From NCBI GenBank assembly GCA_902803585.1, contig CADCQO010000145.1:1-44916 (forward strand): a DNA stretch of 44,916 nt, given 5' to 3'. The translations under genes and the position numbers were made by a program. This document shows, piece by piece, positions 1-9,000 of the stretch. Under the pieces are notes generated by a model, which was given only the letters and a program-made list of their open reading frames with translations, did no database searches and was not told where the DNA came from. How positions within the stretch are numbered: position 1 is the stretch's first letter; each line of letters begins with the position of its first letter. The stretch is from an uncultured Ruminococcus sp. (GTDB taxonomy: Bacteria; Bacillota; Clostridia; Oscillospirales; Acutalibacteraceae).

Positions 1-423
1 AGAGCAACTGTTAAATGCTATGGTGCTGATGATGTACAGGATGTTGTTGCTATCATGCACATGGAGAACGTAGGTGTATCTATTACCGGTAACTCCACCA
101 ACCCCACCAGATTCCAGCATCCTGTTGCAGCTACCTATAAAAAAGAATGCATCGAGCAGGGTAAGAAGTACTTCTCCGTTGCTTCCGGCGGCGGTACAGG
201 ACGTACGCTGCACCCCGATAACATGGCTGCAGGTCCTGCTTCTTACGGCATGACTGATACTATGGGCCGTATGCACTCTGATGCACAGTTCGCAGGCTCC
301 AGCTCCGTTCCCGCTCACGTTGAAATGATGGGCCTGATCGGCATGGGCAACAACCCGATGGTTGGCGCAACTGTTGCTGTCGCAGTTAGTGTAGAAGAAG
401 CAGCGAAAGCAGGCAAGTTCTGA
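1..423 (+). CDS. GGGtGRT-family protein, C-terminal part (5' end outside window)
   Basis: The reading frame is open from the first base of the window, so 140 C-terminal residues are present and the start lies upstream. The sequence carries the motif that names the family (SGGGTGRTLHPDNMAAGP), followed by a Met/Gly-rich stretch (HVEMMGLIGMGNNPMVG) and an alanine-rich end. The family (Pfam GGGtGRT protein) is common in anaerobic Firmicutes but has no established function, so none is given here. The gene ends in front of a strong intrinsic terminator, so it is the last gene of its transcript. Family assignment is from motif recognition and is fairly certain. Confidence 0.85.
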   Translation, partial: RATVKCYGADDVQDVVAIMHMENVGVSITGNSTNPTRFQHPVAATYKKECIEQGKKYFSVASGGGTGRTLHPDNMAAGPASYGMTDTMGRMHSDAQFAGSSSVPAHVEMMGLIGMGNNPMVGATVAVAVSVEEAAKAGKF

Positions 424-449
424 TTTGCTGAGCAAGAATAACTGACAGG

Positions 450-486
450 GAACCGATTGTCCTGCGGGGCGATCGGTTCTTTTTTA
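450..486 (+). terminator. Intrinsic terminator after the GGGtGRT gene
   Basis: An 8-bp stem (gaaccgat at 450-457 with atcggttc at 472-479) can be extended inward by further G-C and G-U pairs. It is followed by a run of T at 480-485. It sits 27 bases after the stop codon. Confidence 0.85.
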
Positions 487-689
487 TCGTTCTGGCCTGA
501 AAGGGGGAACTGTTCCCCTGACAAAAGAGGGAGCTTTCTTATCCGTGTGAAGCAAAACGCCCAAAAGCCAGATAAGCATCATAGCTTGTAACCACAGCAG
601 ATAAATTCAAGTGCAGTACATACAGAAGGCGTATGATAATATCAGGAAAAACGCGTTGACAAATATAGGTTTCTGGTGTAAATCACGAT
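487..689. other. Intergenic stretch, no gene recognised
   Basis: This gap lies between the terminators of two convergent genes. A perfect -35-like TTGACA at 656-661 points rightward, but no good -10 follows at 16-18 bases and it would only drive transcription into the htpG terminator. I see no convincing ORF, repeat or RNA gene here. Confidence 0.5.
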
Positions 690-728
690 AAAAAAACACG
701 GGCTGTCCGTAACAAGACAGTCCGTGTT
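690..728 (-). terminator. Intrinsic terminator of the ftsK-htpG transcript
   Basis: A 13-bp stem with one G-U pair (695-707 with 716-728) and an 8-base loop is preceded on the plus strand by A-residues at 690-696, which gives a U-tract on the minus-strand transcript. It lies just beyond the htpG stop codon. Confidence 0.9.
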
Positions 729-751
729 CTTGCGCTGCGAAAAAGCAGAAT

Positions 752-2593
752 TTACAGCAGGTTCATGACCTGTACACTTCTCATAATAAAGCCTTCCATC
801 TCTGCGGCGGTCAGTTTACGCTGACTCATGAGAGCCAGATCAAAGATATGACGGCAAACGAGGTTTCTTGTGTCTTCTTCAAAATCTGTCAGATGCTGTA
901 CAATGCTGTTATTGGTATTGATGATCAGTGTTTCAGAGGCAGGGCCTGCTTCTCCGAACATATTGCCGTAAATCTTGCTGATATCGCTCATACGGCGTTC
1001 ATATTCATTGATAGTCAGGATAGCAGGTGTATCGGCAGTTTTCAGGTTTTCTGCCGTTACTGTAAGTTTTTCCATGCCAAGTGCATCTTTGAAATACTGG
1101 ATCAGTTTGTCATCAGATTCCTGATGTTCAGAAGAATCCTCTGTTTTGAGTGCCTCGCCGACTTCTGAATCAATGCGTACCAGTTTAGTGCCCGATTCCA
1201 TATATTCAAGGAAGGTGACAAAATGTGCGTCAATATTATGCTCGAGAATGACAGCCTCCAGATCATTTTCCTTGAAGATTTTAATATACTGTCCCTGTAC
1301 ATCGGTAGAAGAAACATAATAAATTTTATTATCCTGCTTTTTAAGTTCATCAAAGGTCTTATACTCGCCGTTAATAGTTTTGAAAAGAATGATGCCTTTG
1401 ATTTTTTCGTAGAATTTTTCATCTTTGATACAGCCGAACTTAATAAAGGGAGAAATATCGTCCCAGTAGCTTTCGTAGGATTTACGCTCGCTGTTAAAGA
1501 CCGAGATAAGTTTGTCCGCAACTTTTTTGGTAATATGTCTGGAAATCTTAGCAACTTCACCGTCATTCTGCAGGAAAGAACGGGAAACATTCAGCGGCAG
1601 ATCGGGGCAGTCGATCACGCCTTTGAGAAGCATAAGAAATTCAGGAACAACTTCCTTGATATTATCTGCAATATAAACCTGATTAGCAAAGAGCTTGATT
1701 TCACCGGGCATTACCTGCAGTTTGTCTGTCTGCTTCGGAAAATACAGAATACCCTTCAGCCGGAACGGATAATCCACATTCAGGTGAATCCAGAACAGCG
1801 GCAAATTCATATCAGTAAAGGTTTCACGGTAGAAGTCCTCATATTCTTCTGTAGTACAATCCTTCGGTGCCTTCAGCCAGAGGGGAGCAGTATTGTTAAA
1901 AGGTTTTTCCGGTACTTTTTCAGCGGCATCAGCAGTATCGCCGGCAGTCTGTTCTGTTTCTTCCTTTACCACATGAAAATAAATTTCGTAGGGCATGAAG
2001 TGGCAGTATTTACGCAGAATTTCTCTGAGTTTGAATTCACTCAGGAACTCTTTGCCGTCTTCGGAAATGTGCATAATGATACTTGTACCGATGGTATCTT
2101 TTGTACCTTCACCAATCTCATAAGTATGGCTGCCGCTGCTTTCCCAATGAACAGGTGCAGCGTCCTTCTGATAGGACAGCGTTTCGATTTCTACATTTTC
2201 AGATACCATGTAAGCAGAATAGAAGCCCAGTCCGAAATGACCGATAATACCGCCTTCAGCATCTGTCTGTTCCTTATATTTATCAAGAAACTCCTGTGCA
2301 CCGGAAAAAGCAATCTGAGCAATATACTTTTCGACTTCTTCTTCCGTCATGCCGATACCGTTATCAGTCACCGTAAGTGTCTTTGCCTTTTCATCAAGGG
2401 TAATGTCAATTCTTGGTGTGATGCCGAGATCTTCTGCTTCACCGATCTGACACAGACTCTGATACTTTTTGATAGCATCGCAGGCATTGGCTACAATTTC
2501 ACGGATAAAAATGTCCTTATCGGAATAGAGCCATTTTTTGATAATCGGAAACAAATTTTCCGAATCGACTGTAATCTGACCTTCTCTTTTCAT
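752..2593 (-). CDS. htpG: Molecular chaperone HtpG (Hsp90 family)
   Basis: This is an ATP-dependent cytosolic Hsp90 chaperone of 613 residues, close to the usual bacterial length of about 620. The N-terminal GHKL ATPase domain shows the conserved boxes: EIVANACDAI near residue 33, DNGIGM near 80, and GHFGLGFYSAYMV near 120. A charged, alanine/glutamate-rich linker near residues 210-240 precedes the middle domain. The C-terminal dimerisation region is present. The frame is open 28 codons further upstream, but that would overlap the end of ftsK; the ATG at 2593 is chosen because GGAGGT lies 9 bases before it and homology starts there. It is 44 bases behind ftsK, probably co-transcribed, and ends at a strong terminator. 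Confidence 0.95.
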   Translation of the reverse strand: MKREGQITVDSENLFPIIKKWLYSDKDIFIREIVANACDAIKKYQSLCQIGEAEDLGITPRIDITLDEKAKTLTVTDNGIGMTEEEVEKYIAQIAFSGAQEFLDKYKEQTDAEGGIIGHFGLGFYSAYMVSENVEIETLSYQKDAAPVHWESSGSHTYEIGEGTKDTIGTSIIMHISEDGKEFLSEFKLREILRKYCHFMPYEIYFHVVKEETEQTAGDTADAAEKVPEKPFNNTAPLWLKAPKDCTTEEYEDFYRETFTDMNLPLFWIHLNVDYPFRLKGILYFPKQTDKLQVMPGEIKLFANQVYIADNIKEVVPEFLMLLKGVIDCPDLPLNVSRSFLQNDGEVAKISRHITKKVADKLISVFNSERKSYESYWDDISPFIKFGCIKDEKFYEKIKGIILFKTINGEYKTFDELKKQDNKIYYVSSTDVQGQYIKIFKENDLEAVILEHNIDAHFVTFLEYMESGTKLVRIDSEVGEALKTEDSSEHQESDDKLIQYFKDALGMEKLTVTAENLKTADTPAILTINEYERRMSDISKIYGNMFGEAGPASETLIINTNNSIVQHLTDFEEDTRNLVCRHIFDLALMSQRKLTAAEMEGFIMRSVQVMNLL

Positions 2594-2637
2594 TTTGGGT
2601 TTACCTCCGTATTTTGAAAATAATATGATCAAAGTGT

Positions 2638-5493
2638 TCATTCCGCATCTGCATGTGACATATTTCTTTCCAGCCACTGTTGATACGTCATCAGCACTTG
2701 TCTTGGCTTTGAACCTTCGTGAGGACCGACAATTCCCATTTGTTCCATCTCATCAATGAGGCGTCCTGCCCTTGCATAACCCAGCCGCAGACGGCGCTGT
2801 AAGAGGGAAGTAGAGGCTTGTCCGGCTTCTATAACACATTGAATAGCCTGTTGCATCATAGGGTCTGCATTGCTGTCATCGTCAGTATCAGTTTGTCTTG
2901 AACTGTTGTCAGCTACAGCATTTGCCTCAATTTCATCAATGACACGCTTGTCATATTCGACCGCCTTATTATGCTTGACAAATTCCACAATGCTTTCAAT
3001 TTCGTCATCATTGACAAAACAGCCCTGTACACGGACAGGCTTTGTCGTACCGATAGGAGAAAACAGCATATCGCCCTTTCCGAGCAGTTTTTCTGCACCG
3101 CCCGAGTCCAGAATAGTACGGGAATCGATCTGTGATTTTACTGCGAAGGCGATACGGCTGGGGACATTTGCTTTAATCAGACCGGTGATAACATCGACAG
3201 ACGGCCTTTGTGTAGCGATAACCAGATGCATACCGGCGGCACGAGCCATCTGCGCCAGACGGCAGATAGATTCTTCGACTTCATTCGGCGCAGCCATCAT
3301 CAGGTCAGCCAGCTCATCAATGACAATGACAATCTGACACATTTTTTCGAGCTTGCGTTTCTCTTTGGCATCCTGATTTTCCTGTTTCAGTTCAGCTTGT
3401 GCCTGTGCCAGCATTTCGTCCTCTTCAAACGTGCGTTCTTCCCCATCTGAAGTATTTTCTTCGGCCTCTGCATTCTGTTTATCCACCAGACGGTTATATC
3501 CGCTCATATCTCTGACGTTATATTCCGCAAAGGTCTTATAGCGTTCCAGCATTTCATTGACTGCCCAGCTTAATGCGCCGGCCGCCTTACGGGGATCTGT
3601 CACAACAGGCACGAGTAAATGGGGAATACCATTGTAAACGCCCAGTTCTACCACTTTGGGGTCAATCAGCATCAGCTTGACTTCTTCAGGGGTTGCTTTA
3701 TACAGAAGGCTGACCAGCATAGAATTGATACACACGGATTTACCGGAACCAGTAGAACCGGCAATCAGCAGATGCGGCATTTTTGCGAGGTCTGCCAAAG
3801 TGATATTTCCTGTAATATCCTCGCCCAGTGCGACGGTCAGCCTGCTTTTAGCTGTCTGAAATTCAGGAGATTCCACAAGGCTTCTCATTTTTACGATGGT
3901 GACGTGTTTGTTCGGTACTTCAATACCTACGGCATTTTTACCGGGGATAGGTGCTTCGATGCGCACACCTGTAGCCGCCAGATTCATAGCGATATCGTCC
4001 GCCAGATTGGTGATTTTGCTGATTTTTACGCCGGAAGCAGGCTGCAGCTCATAACGGGTAACGGAAGGTCCCCGACTGATGTTCATGATCGTAGTCTGTA
4101 CGCCAAAGCTCTTGAGAGTGTCGACCAGCGTGGTAGCACTTTGATGAAGTTCCTCAGAAATGTTTTCTTCTTCATCGTCCACCGGCATTTCCAGAAGTGT
4201 AAACGGCGGTTTAATGTACTGTCCTTCTATGATCGGATTAGGATCGGGGCTGAACTTTGGCACTGTCGGTTCTTCATAGACCGGCACATTTTTTGAAAGT
4301 TCGGCAGATTTTTTAGGAGCGGCAGCTTTTGGTGCAGTAAATGACGGAACTGGCTGTGTACGTGCAGCAGCTGTCTTGGGAACAGCTGTTCTGGGCGCAT
4401 TACCGGTTGTTCTGGACGCAGAAGCCGTGCCGAAAACGGTATGTATAGCATCATCATATTTTCCGGTAGCAGGCGGTGCATTCGGATTTTCCCTTCTCAG
4501 CAGTGCGGCAATATCAATGGTATCTTCCTCCGGAATACTGTTAAGAGGTTCTTCCGTAACAGACATTTTTGGTTTTCTGGCTTTTTTGGGCAAAGTAACT
4601 TCAGGTTCCGTGTTTTCAGGCTTACCGGCAGCCGGTGTGGTGACAGTACCATATTTCCGCAGATAAGGATCGGAAGAAGTGCTGCTTTCCGGTTCATAGA
4701 TAGGTGTTTTGTTGATGCGCCGATAACCGGAATCTGCGGATTTTTTCTTGGCAGCATTGACTTTTTCCGCTACCTTGCGCTGAACATACTCTTCGTGGGC
4801 TTTCTGACGGTTTTCCGCCTTGATTTTTTGCGTTTCTTCACGGACTTTTGTTCTGATTTCCCTGTGTTCGCTGATACGTTCACTGACAGGCTGTTTGATT
4901 TTGTCAATCATATTGATAAACAGAGCTTCAAACGACATATACAGGAAGAAAAGTAATATAATCACAGCAAGCAGACCTCCTGCTACTGCGCCGAATAATT
5001 TTGCTAACGGAATGCCCAGCACACCGCCCATAAAACCCGTACTGCACCGCAGATAGCCGTTATGATAGCAGTTTATGAGTTCTGTTCCGTAATCTGCCAG
5101 TTCCATACCGGAAGAGCTAAAAGCATAAATGACTGTATCCAGCATAAAGACGGTACCGGAAAGGAAAAATACCTTCAGAGGAAAACGGTAAGTCGATTTT
5201 TCCTGAAACATCTGTACAGCGCAATATACTAAAATCAGCGGTATCAGGATACCTGAAAAGCCGAACACGCCCCAGTAACAGTCGTGCAAAGCCTTCCATA
5301 TTTTTTCACCCTCCAGAAAATAGAGAAGAATCACAAGCACAGTAATGGCTAACAATATGATTCCTCTGATGCAGCGGCTGCGTCTTACGGCGTAGGCGAC
5401 ATTTGCCTTGCTTTTTCGTGCAGAAGAGGTTTTTGTCTTTTTTGCAGCTGTTGTCTTTTTTCTGGTGCCGGATGTCGTTTTTTTATTTGCCAT
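2638..5493 (-). CDS. ftsK: DNA translocase FtsK/SpoIIIE
   Basis: This is a septal DNA pump that moves chromosomes through the division or sporulation septum. The 951-residue protein has a Lys-rich start, about four membrane segments in residues 40-190, and a long Pro/Ala/Lys-rich linker (about 200-430). The motor follows, with Walker A AGSTGSGKSV near 578-586 and Walker B IVIVIDELADLMM near 721-731. The C-terminal winged-helix gamma domain (about 876-940, SLLQRRLRLGYARAGRL) reads KOPS/SRS-type polarity sequences in this family. An unusual feature is an acidic/lysine-rich insertion of about 45-50 residues (about 668-716) between Walker A and B. Its context with tepA and uppP upstream and htpG downstream resembles Firmicutes spoIIIE loci. 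The sequence cannot decide between FtsK and SpoIIIE roles; it may serve both. Confidence 0.95.
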   Translation of the reverse strand: MANKKTTSGTRKKTTAAKKTKTSSARKSKANVAYAVRRSRCIRGIILLAITVLVILLYFLEGEKIWKALHDCYWGVFGFSGILIPLILVYCAVQMFQEKSTYRFPLKVFFLSGTVFMLDTVIYAFSSSGMELADYGTELINCYHNGYLRCSTGFMGGVLGIPLAKLFGAVAGGLLAVIILLFFLYMSFEALFINMIDKIKQPVSERISEHREIRTKVREETQKIKAENRQKAHEEYVQRKVAEKVNAAKKKSADSGYRRINKTPIYEPESSTSSDPYLRKYGTVTTPAAGKPENTEPEVTLPKKARKPKMSVTEEPLNSIPEEDTIDIAALLRRENPNAPPATGKYDDAIHTVFGTASASRTTGNAPRTAVPKTAAARTQPVPSFTAPKAAAPKKSAELSKNVPVYEEPTVPKFSPDPNPIIEGQYIKPPFTLLEMPVDDEEENISEELHQSATTLVDTLKSFGVQTTIMNISRGPSVTRYELQPASGVKISKITNLADDIAMNLAATGVRIEAPIPGKNAVGIEVPNKHVTIVKMRSLVESPEFQTAKSRLTVALGEDITGNITLADLAKMPHLLIAGSTGSGKSVCINSMLVSLLYKATPEEVKLMLIDPKVVELGVYNGIPHLLVPVVTDPRKAAGALSWAVNEMLERYKTFAEYNVRDMSGYNRLVDKQNAEAEENTSDGEERTFEEDEMLAQAQAELKQENQDAKEKRKLEKMCQIVIVIDELADLMMAAPNEVEESICRLAQMARAAGMHLVIATQRPSVDVITGLIKANVPSRIAFAVKSQIDSRTILDSGGAEKLLGKGDMLFSPIGTTKPVRVQGCFVNDDEIESIVEFVKHNKAVEYDKRVIDEIEANAVADNSSRQTDTDDDSNADPMMQQAIQCVIEAGQASTSLLQRRLRLGYARAGRLIDEMEQMGIVGPHEGSKPRQVLMTYQQWLERNMSHADAE

Positions 5494-5620
5494 GGATATC
5501 GTTCCACCTCCAAAAAAAATGATACACCGAAATCTGACGGAATACCGCCGGATACATGGTCACAGACGGTTTCCGCAGAAAAAACGGTGCAGTTGACAGC
5601 GCATAAATTCTGAGGTTTTG

Positions 5621-6562
5621 TCAGAAGTTCAGCGGCTGCTGTGTGAATAAATTAGCGCCGGAGGCCAGTTCAATAATGCTGATAAGCAGAATCGTCAGAC
5701 CGATACCAGCTGTATAGAGGATAAAGATGTACATTCTGTTGGTTGAAAGCAGCCATCTGAACAGCAGAATAGCAAAGAAGCCTACCAATCCCGCACAAAC
5801 CATGCCAATTACCACATAAGCAGGGTTGATGCTGGAAAAACCTCCTTCCGAAGAGAAAACATCTTTTATTTCAAGAACAGCGGCTGCCAGAATAGCCGGC
5901 GTTCCCAAGAGAAAAGAATAGTCCAGTGCAGTGCGTTTGTCAAGTCCTCTCAGCTGGCTGGCAGCCAGTGTAGAACCGGAACGGGACAGGCCGGGACAAA
6001 TTGCGGCGGCGCATTGTGTAACACCTACGACAATCGCATCTGCAACAGTATAACGCTTTCTTTTCTTTTTGCGGTACCGTTTGCCGTCAATCACTTTGAT
6101 TTGCTGTTGTTTTTTGTTGCCAAAGAACAGTAAAAGACCGGTTGTCACCAAGGAAAGACCAACAATAAAGAAATAACCGTCCTGTGTGAATTTGTCTGCA
6201 AGATCCTTTAATTTGAGTCCTGTACCGGGAATGGGCAGAAAGAGCAGAAAAAGTGGCAGAAGTCCTACAAAAATCATCATAGCGAGATTTTCCTCTGCGG
6301 TCATCTCGCTCCATTTGAACTGTCGTTTGAAGATTTTTTTAATGATGCTGACAACAGAAGCAAAAAGTTTGATAATCAGCTTGATGTAGACCGTGACCAC
6401 TGCTGCCAGCGTACCGATATGCAGCATTACTGAAAAAGCCAGATTGTTTTCGGTAATGCCGGTAATATGCTGATAAATAGCAAGGTGGCCGCTGCTGGAA
6501 ACCGGCAGAAATTCAGTAAGTCCCTGAAGTATCCCCTGAAAGATAGCATCTAATAAATTCAT
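5621..6562 (-). CDS. uppP: Undecaprenyl-diphosphatase UppP (BacA family)
   Basis: This integral membrane phosphatase converts undecaprenyl diphosphate to the monophosphate, recycling the lipid carrier for peptidoglycan synthesis. The 313-residue protein has several hydrophobic segments and the family motifs: an N-terminal Gln/Glu-rich GILQGLTEFLPVSSSGHL (residues 10-27) and a central CPGLSRSGST near 190, both lining the active site in known structures. It is somewhat longer than the usual 265-275 residues because of a basic cytoplasmic loop (KRYRKKKRKRYT) near 160-175. A GGGGGT Shine-Dalgarno lies about 9 bases before the ATG. It acts on the same lipid cycle as uppS at 29979, far away in this window. 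Confidence 0.95.
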   Translation of the reverse strand: MNLLDAIFQGILQGLTEFLPVSSSGHLAIYQHITGITENNLAFSVMLHIGTLAAVVTVYIKLIIKLFASVVSIIKKIFKRQFKWSEMTAEENLAMMIFVGLLPLFLLFLPIPGTGLKLKDLADKFTQDGYFFIVGLSLVTTGLLLFFGNKKQQQIKVIDGKRYRKKKRKRYTVADAIVVGVTQCAAAICPGLSRSGSTLAASQLRGLDKRTALDYSFLLGTPAILAAAVLEIKDVFSSEGGFSSINPAYVVIGMVCAGLVGFFAILLFRWLLSTNRMYIFILYTAGIGLTILLISIIELASGANLFTQQPLNF

Positions 6563-6609
6563 GCTGTATGTACCCCCAAATCATTACGGCAGAGTATTTC
6601 TGCCGCTGT

Positions 6610-7368
6610 TTATGATGAACGCTCAGAAGAACGTACTTTGTCAATCATTCTGTAGAGAGCCTTGACAGCATCTCTCAGTGTACCGATATTGTTAATCAGT
6701 CCTTCTTTTACAGCTGCAGTACCGTCCAGTACCGTGCCGATATCCATAATCAGCTCGCCGGTATTGAGAGCCAGCTGATTGTAGCGTTCAGCAGTCATAC
6801 GAGAATGTGCTGTAACAAAATCAGTAATACGCTGCTGCATACGCTGAAAGTAATCAAAAGCCTGCGGTACACCAAGCATTGTACCGCTCATTCTGACAGG
6901 GTGGATAGTCATGGAAGCTGATTTTGCAATAAAGGACTTTTTCGCTGCTACTGCGATAGGCACACCAATTGAATGGCCGCCGCCTAATACCAGCGATACA
7001 ACGGGCTTTTTCATGCCCGCCATCATTTCGGCAATCGCCAATCCAGCCTCTACGTCACCTCCTGCGGTGTGCAGAATAACCAGCAAACCCTCAATTTCAG
7101 TGCTTTGTTCTGCGGCGATGAGCTGAGGAATGATGTGTTCGTATTTTGTGGTTTTGTTGCGGGGAGAGAGCATATAATGCCCTTCAATCTGACCGATAAT
7201 CGTCATACATTGAATGATGTACTCGCCATTATCAGAAATAATCGACCCCGTGTTGACAATTCTGTCGGCTGATACAGGAATATCCTCGCACGGCAGTTCT
7301 TTTTCCTTTTCTGTTTCCGTTTCTGTCATCGGCATTTCGCCGTCGGCAGAATAGCTGTTCGACTGCAT
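6610..7368 (-). CDS. tepA: TepA-type ClpP-like serine protease
   Basis: This 252-residue protein belongs to the ClpP/crotonase-fold family in the TepA (YmfB) subgroup, known in Bacillus as translocation-enhancing protein. Typical motifs are HTAGGDVEAGLAIAEMM, LGGGHSIGVPIA with the putative nucleophile Ser133, and TIHPVR with His156. The open frame extends 57 codons upstream into the neighbouring gene; the ATG at 7368 is preferred because AGGAGGTG lies 7 bases before it and the upstream part lacks homology. The N-terminus is Glu-rich and has no signal peptide. TepA is encoded near spoIIIE in Bacillus as well, so the neighbourhood supports the call. The precise substrate is unknown. Confidence 0.9.
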   Translation of the reverse strand: MQSNSYSADGEMPMTETETEKEKELPCEDIPVSADRIVNTGSIISDNGEYIIQCMTIIGQIEGHYMLSPRNKTTKYEHIIPQLIAAEQSTEIEGLLVILHTAGGDVEAGLAIAEMMAGMKKPVVSLVLGGGHSIGVPIAVAAKKSFIAKSASMTIHPVRMSGTMLGVPQAFDYFQRMQQRITDFVTAHSRMTAERYNQLALNTGELIMDIGTVLDGTAAVKEGLINNIGTLRDAVKALYRMIDKVRSSERSS

Positions 7369-7439
7369 TTTATCGCACCTCCTGCAGGATATTGTGTCCT
7401 GTTTGTGTGATAAAATGCTTTTGTCCGCACAGGTAAGCG

Positions 7440-7829
7440 TTACCAGCCAAACCGGCGGTACAGCCACTTGCACAGGGCATTGATAGGAATCGTCAGCAAG
7501 CCCCAGAGGAAGCTGTACAAAGCACAGATCTGCCCGCAAAAATTAAAACGCTGTTCCGAATAATCCCATACCTGCAGTTTCAGGCAATAGTTAAATAAGA
7601 ATCCAGAAAAAAATTCGATGATGGTAATGACCGTACTGCCGATACAACATTTCAGCCACAGAGAGCATACCGTCAGACACCGGAAGATACGATAGAGAAT
7701 AGTAAAGCATATGCCGCCGGTCAGCACCATAGACCAATGCGTATGCTTTCTCCATAAAATTTCCAGCAGTCCGTACAGGAAACCACCGACAGCGAAAAGT
7801 TTTCCCCAGCAGTTTTTTGATTGTTTCAT
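7440..7829 (-). CDS. Four-helix membrane protein of the PF06541-like ("ABC-transporter type IV"/CmpB) family
   Basis: This 129-residue protein is strongly hydrophobic, with about four membrane segments. It carries the family signature of a Glu in a membrane helix (TVITIIEFFSGFLFN), then WDYSEQRFNFCGQICALYSFLWG, where W-D-Y-S and FN-GQIC-S-W are characteristic. The family is annotated in databases as a putative ABC transporter membrane component, but biochemical evidence is thin and no ATPase lies nearby. The ATG at 7829 has only a weak Shine-Dalgarno (agggtga). The gene sits 71 bases upstream of tepA and is probably co-transcribed. Confidence 0.7.
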   Translation of the reverse strand: MKQSKNCWGKLFAVGGFLYGLLEILWRKHTHWSMVLTGGICFTILYRIFRCLTVCSLWLKCCIGSTVITIIEFFSGFLFNYCLKLQVWDYSEQRFNFCGQICALYSFLWGLLTIPINALCKWLYRRFGW

Positions 7830-7882
7830 ACCCGACTCACCCTGATTAGTGTATGTATGAAACGAAAAAATATAAGTATCGG

Positions 7883-8944
7883 TTATTTTTTTCTGTGAAT
7901 GAGTACTGCATAAATCACGATGCCAACAACAGCAGCGCCGGCCACAGAAAAAATAATATATACCACCAGATTAGGTACGGGAGCAGTGCTGTGCCTTTGC
8001 CGGTTCTGTGATTCATGCTGCTGCTGAAGGGCAATCTCCACATCTTGTACGATCATGTCAGCAATCAGCTGATGACCTGCCGCAGAAGGGTGGATATCAA
8101 GAGAAGAGATACTGGTCATTTCAGCGTACTTGTCCTTGAAAGCCTCCATAAGGTCGACAGCTGATACTTTGAAACCGTATTCTGCACTTTTGCAGAGACT
8201 CAGACACCGCTGTTCCAGATCCTGAAGTGTTTTCTGCAGAGCATCTGTCAGTTTGTTTTGGGGCAGGATAGATGCAGGATTGTAAGGGGTCAGCAGGAAA
8301 ATTTGAGCCTCACACCCAATCTCACGCATATAGGCAATCATTTCCTTGAGATTGCTTTCACATTTGAGTACAGCGTCCTGATAACGTGTCAGTACCTGTT
8401 CAGTAGTGCAAAGTTCAGCAAATTTGTTGATGAGTTCCTGCGTGGAGCTGTCTTTCCAAAGAGAAATGATGGTGTTTTCGACAGATACCAGATCAGAAAA
8501 ATCAATATGCACATTTTTCTGTGCAAATTCATCGCTCAAGCTGTAATAGGCACTGAATGCAGTTTCTCCCACAATAGATATGATATCATTGGCACCGGCA
8601 GAAATAACCACCAGATCCGCCCGTTCCAGAATACTCTTATCCGTTTTTTTGATATTTTCAAGAATTTCGCTGCTGGTGCGTCCGGATTTCGAACTGTTAA
8701 AAAAACTGTCATTGCCGCTGATATGATAATGTTCAGCTATCAGATTGGCAAAACTTCCCTTAGCCTGTGTCAGATCGTTCGGATCATATCCTGCCAGACC
8801 AAATCCCGCAGAAATGGAGTCGCCAAATATAGCTGCGGAACGAATTTCCGAGCTGTTTTCGTTAGTGTCTTCAGCCAGAACAGTGAGAGAGGAAAGCGAA
8901 ACGGCGAAAAGGAGTGTCAGCAGCAGACAAAATAATTTTTTCAT
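7883..8944 (-). CDS. Cell-surface SGNH/GDSL hydrolase with C-terminal membrane anchor
   Basis: The 353-residue protein starts with a Sec signal peptide (hydrophobic residues 4-22, likely cleavage after VLA at about 24). An SGNH hydrolase domain follows, with the nucleophile in GDSIS (Ser43), the Asn of GAND (Asn119) and the Asp/His pair LDIHPS (Asp283, His285). The C-terminus has a transmembrane helix (about 327-349) followed by a basic HRKK tail, so the enzyme is anchored outside the cell. Substrates of this family include acyl or acetyl esters on lipids and sugars; which applies here cannot be told. A strong AGGAGG lies before the ATG. It is 56 bases downstream of sufB and may be read from the suf promoter. 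Confidence 0.85.
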   Translation of the reverse strand: MKKLFCLLLTLLFAVSLSSLTVLAEDTNENSSEIRSAAIFGDSISAGFGLAGYDPNDLTQAKGSFANLIAEHYHISGNDSFFNSSKSGRTSSEILENIKKTDKSILERADLVVISAGANDIISIVGETAFSAYYSLSDEFAQKNVHIDFSDLVSVENTIISLWKDSSTQELINKFAELCTTEQVLTRYQDAVLKCESNLKEMIAYMREIGCEAQIFLLTPYNPASILPQNKLTDALQKTLQDLEQRCLSLCKSAEYGFKVSAVDLMEAFKDKYAEMTSISSLDIHPSAAGHQLIADMIVQDVEIALQQQHESQNRQRHSTAPVPNLVVYIIFSVAGAAVVGIVIYAVLIHRKK

Positions 8945-9000
8945 AAAACCCCCTCCTTGGGTACGGCCCTGAAAGCTGTCAGCAAAGAGCCTCCGCCCAC

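Noticed and set aside
656..690. Perfect TTGACA in the gap after the GGGtGRT gene
   Set aside because: No adequate -10 at 16-18 bases and it would drive transcription only into the htpG terminator.
1223..2617. 464-codon plus-strand frame opposite htpG
   Set aside because: Shadow of htpG on the other strand; no ribosome binding site and Phe/Cys-rich composition typical of antisense frames.
5408..5596. 62-codon plus-strand frame overlapping the ftsK start
   Set aside because: Low-complexity antisense of the Lys-rich FtsK N-terminus with no start signal.
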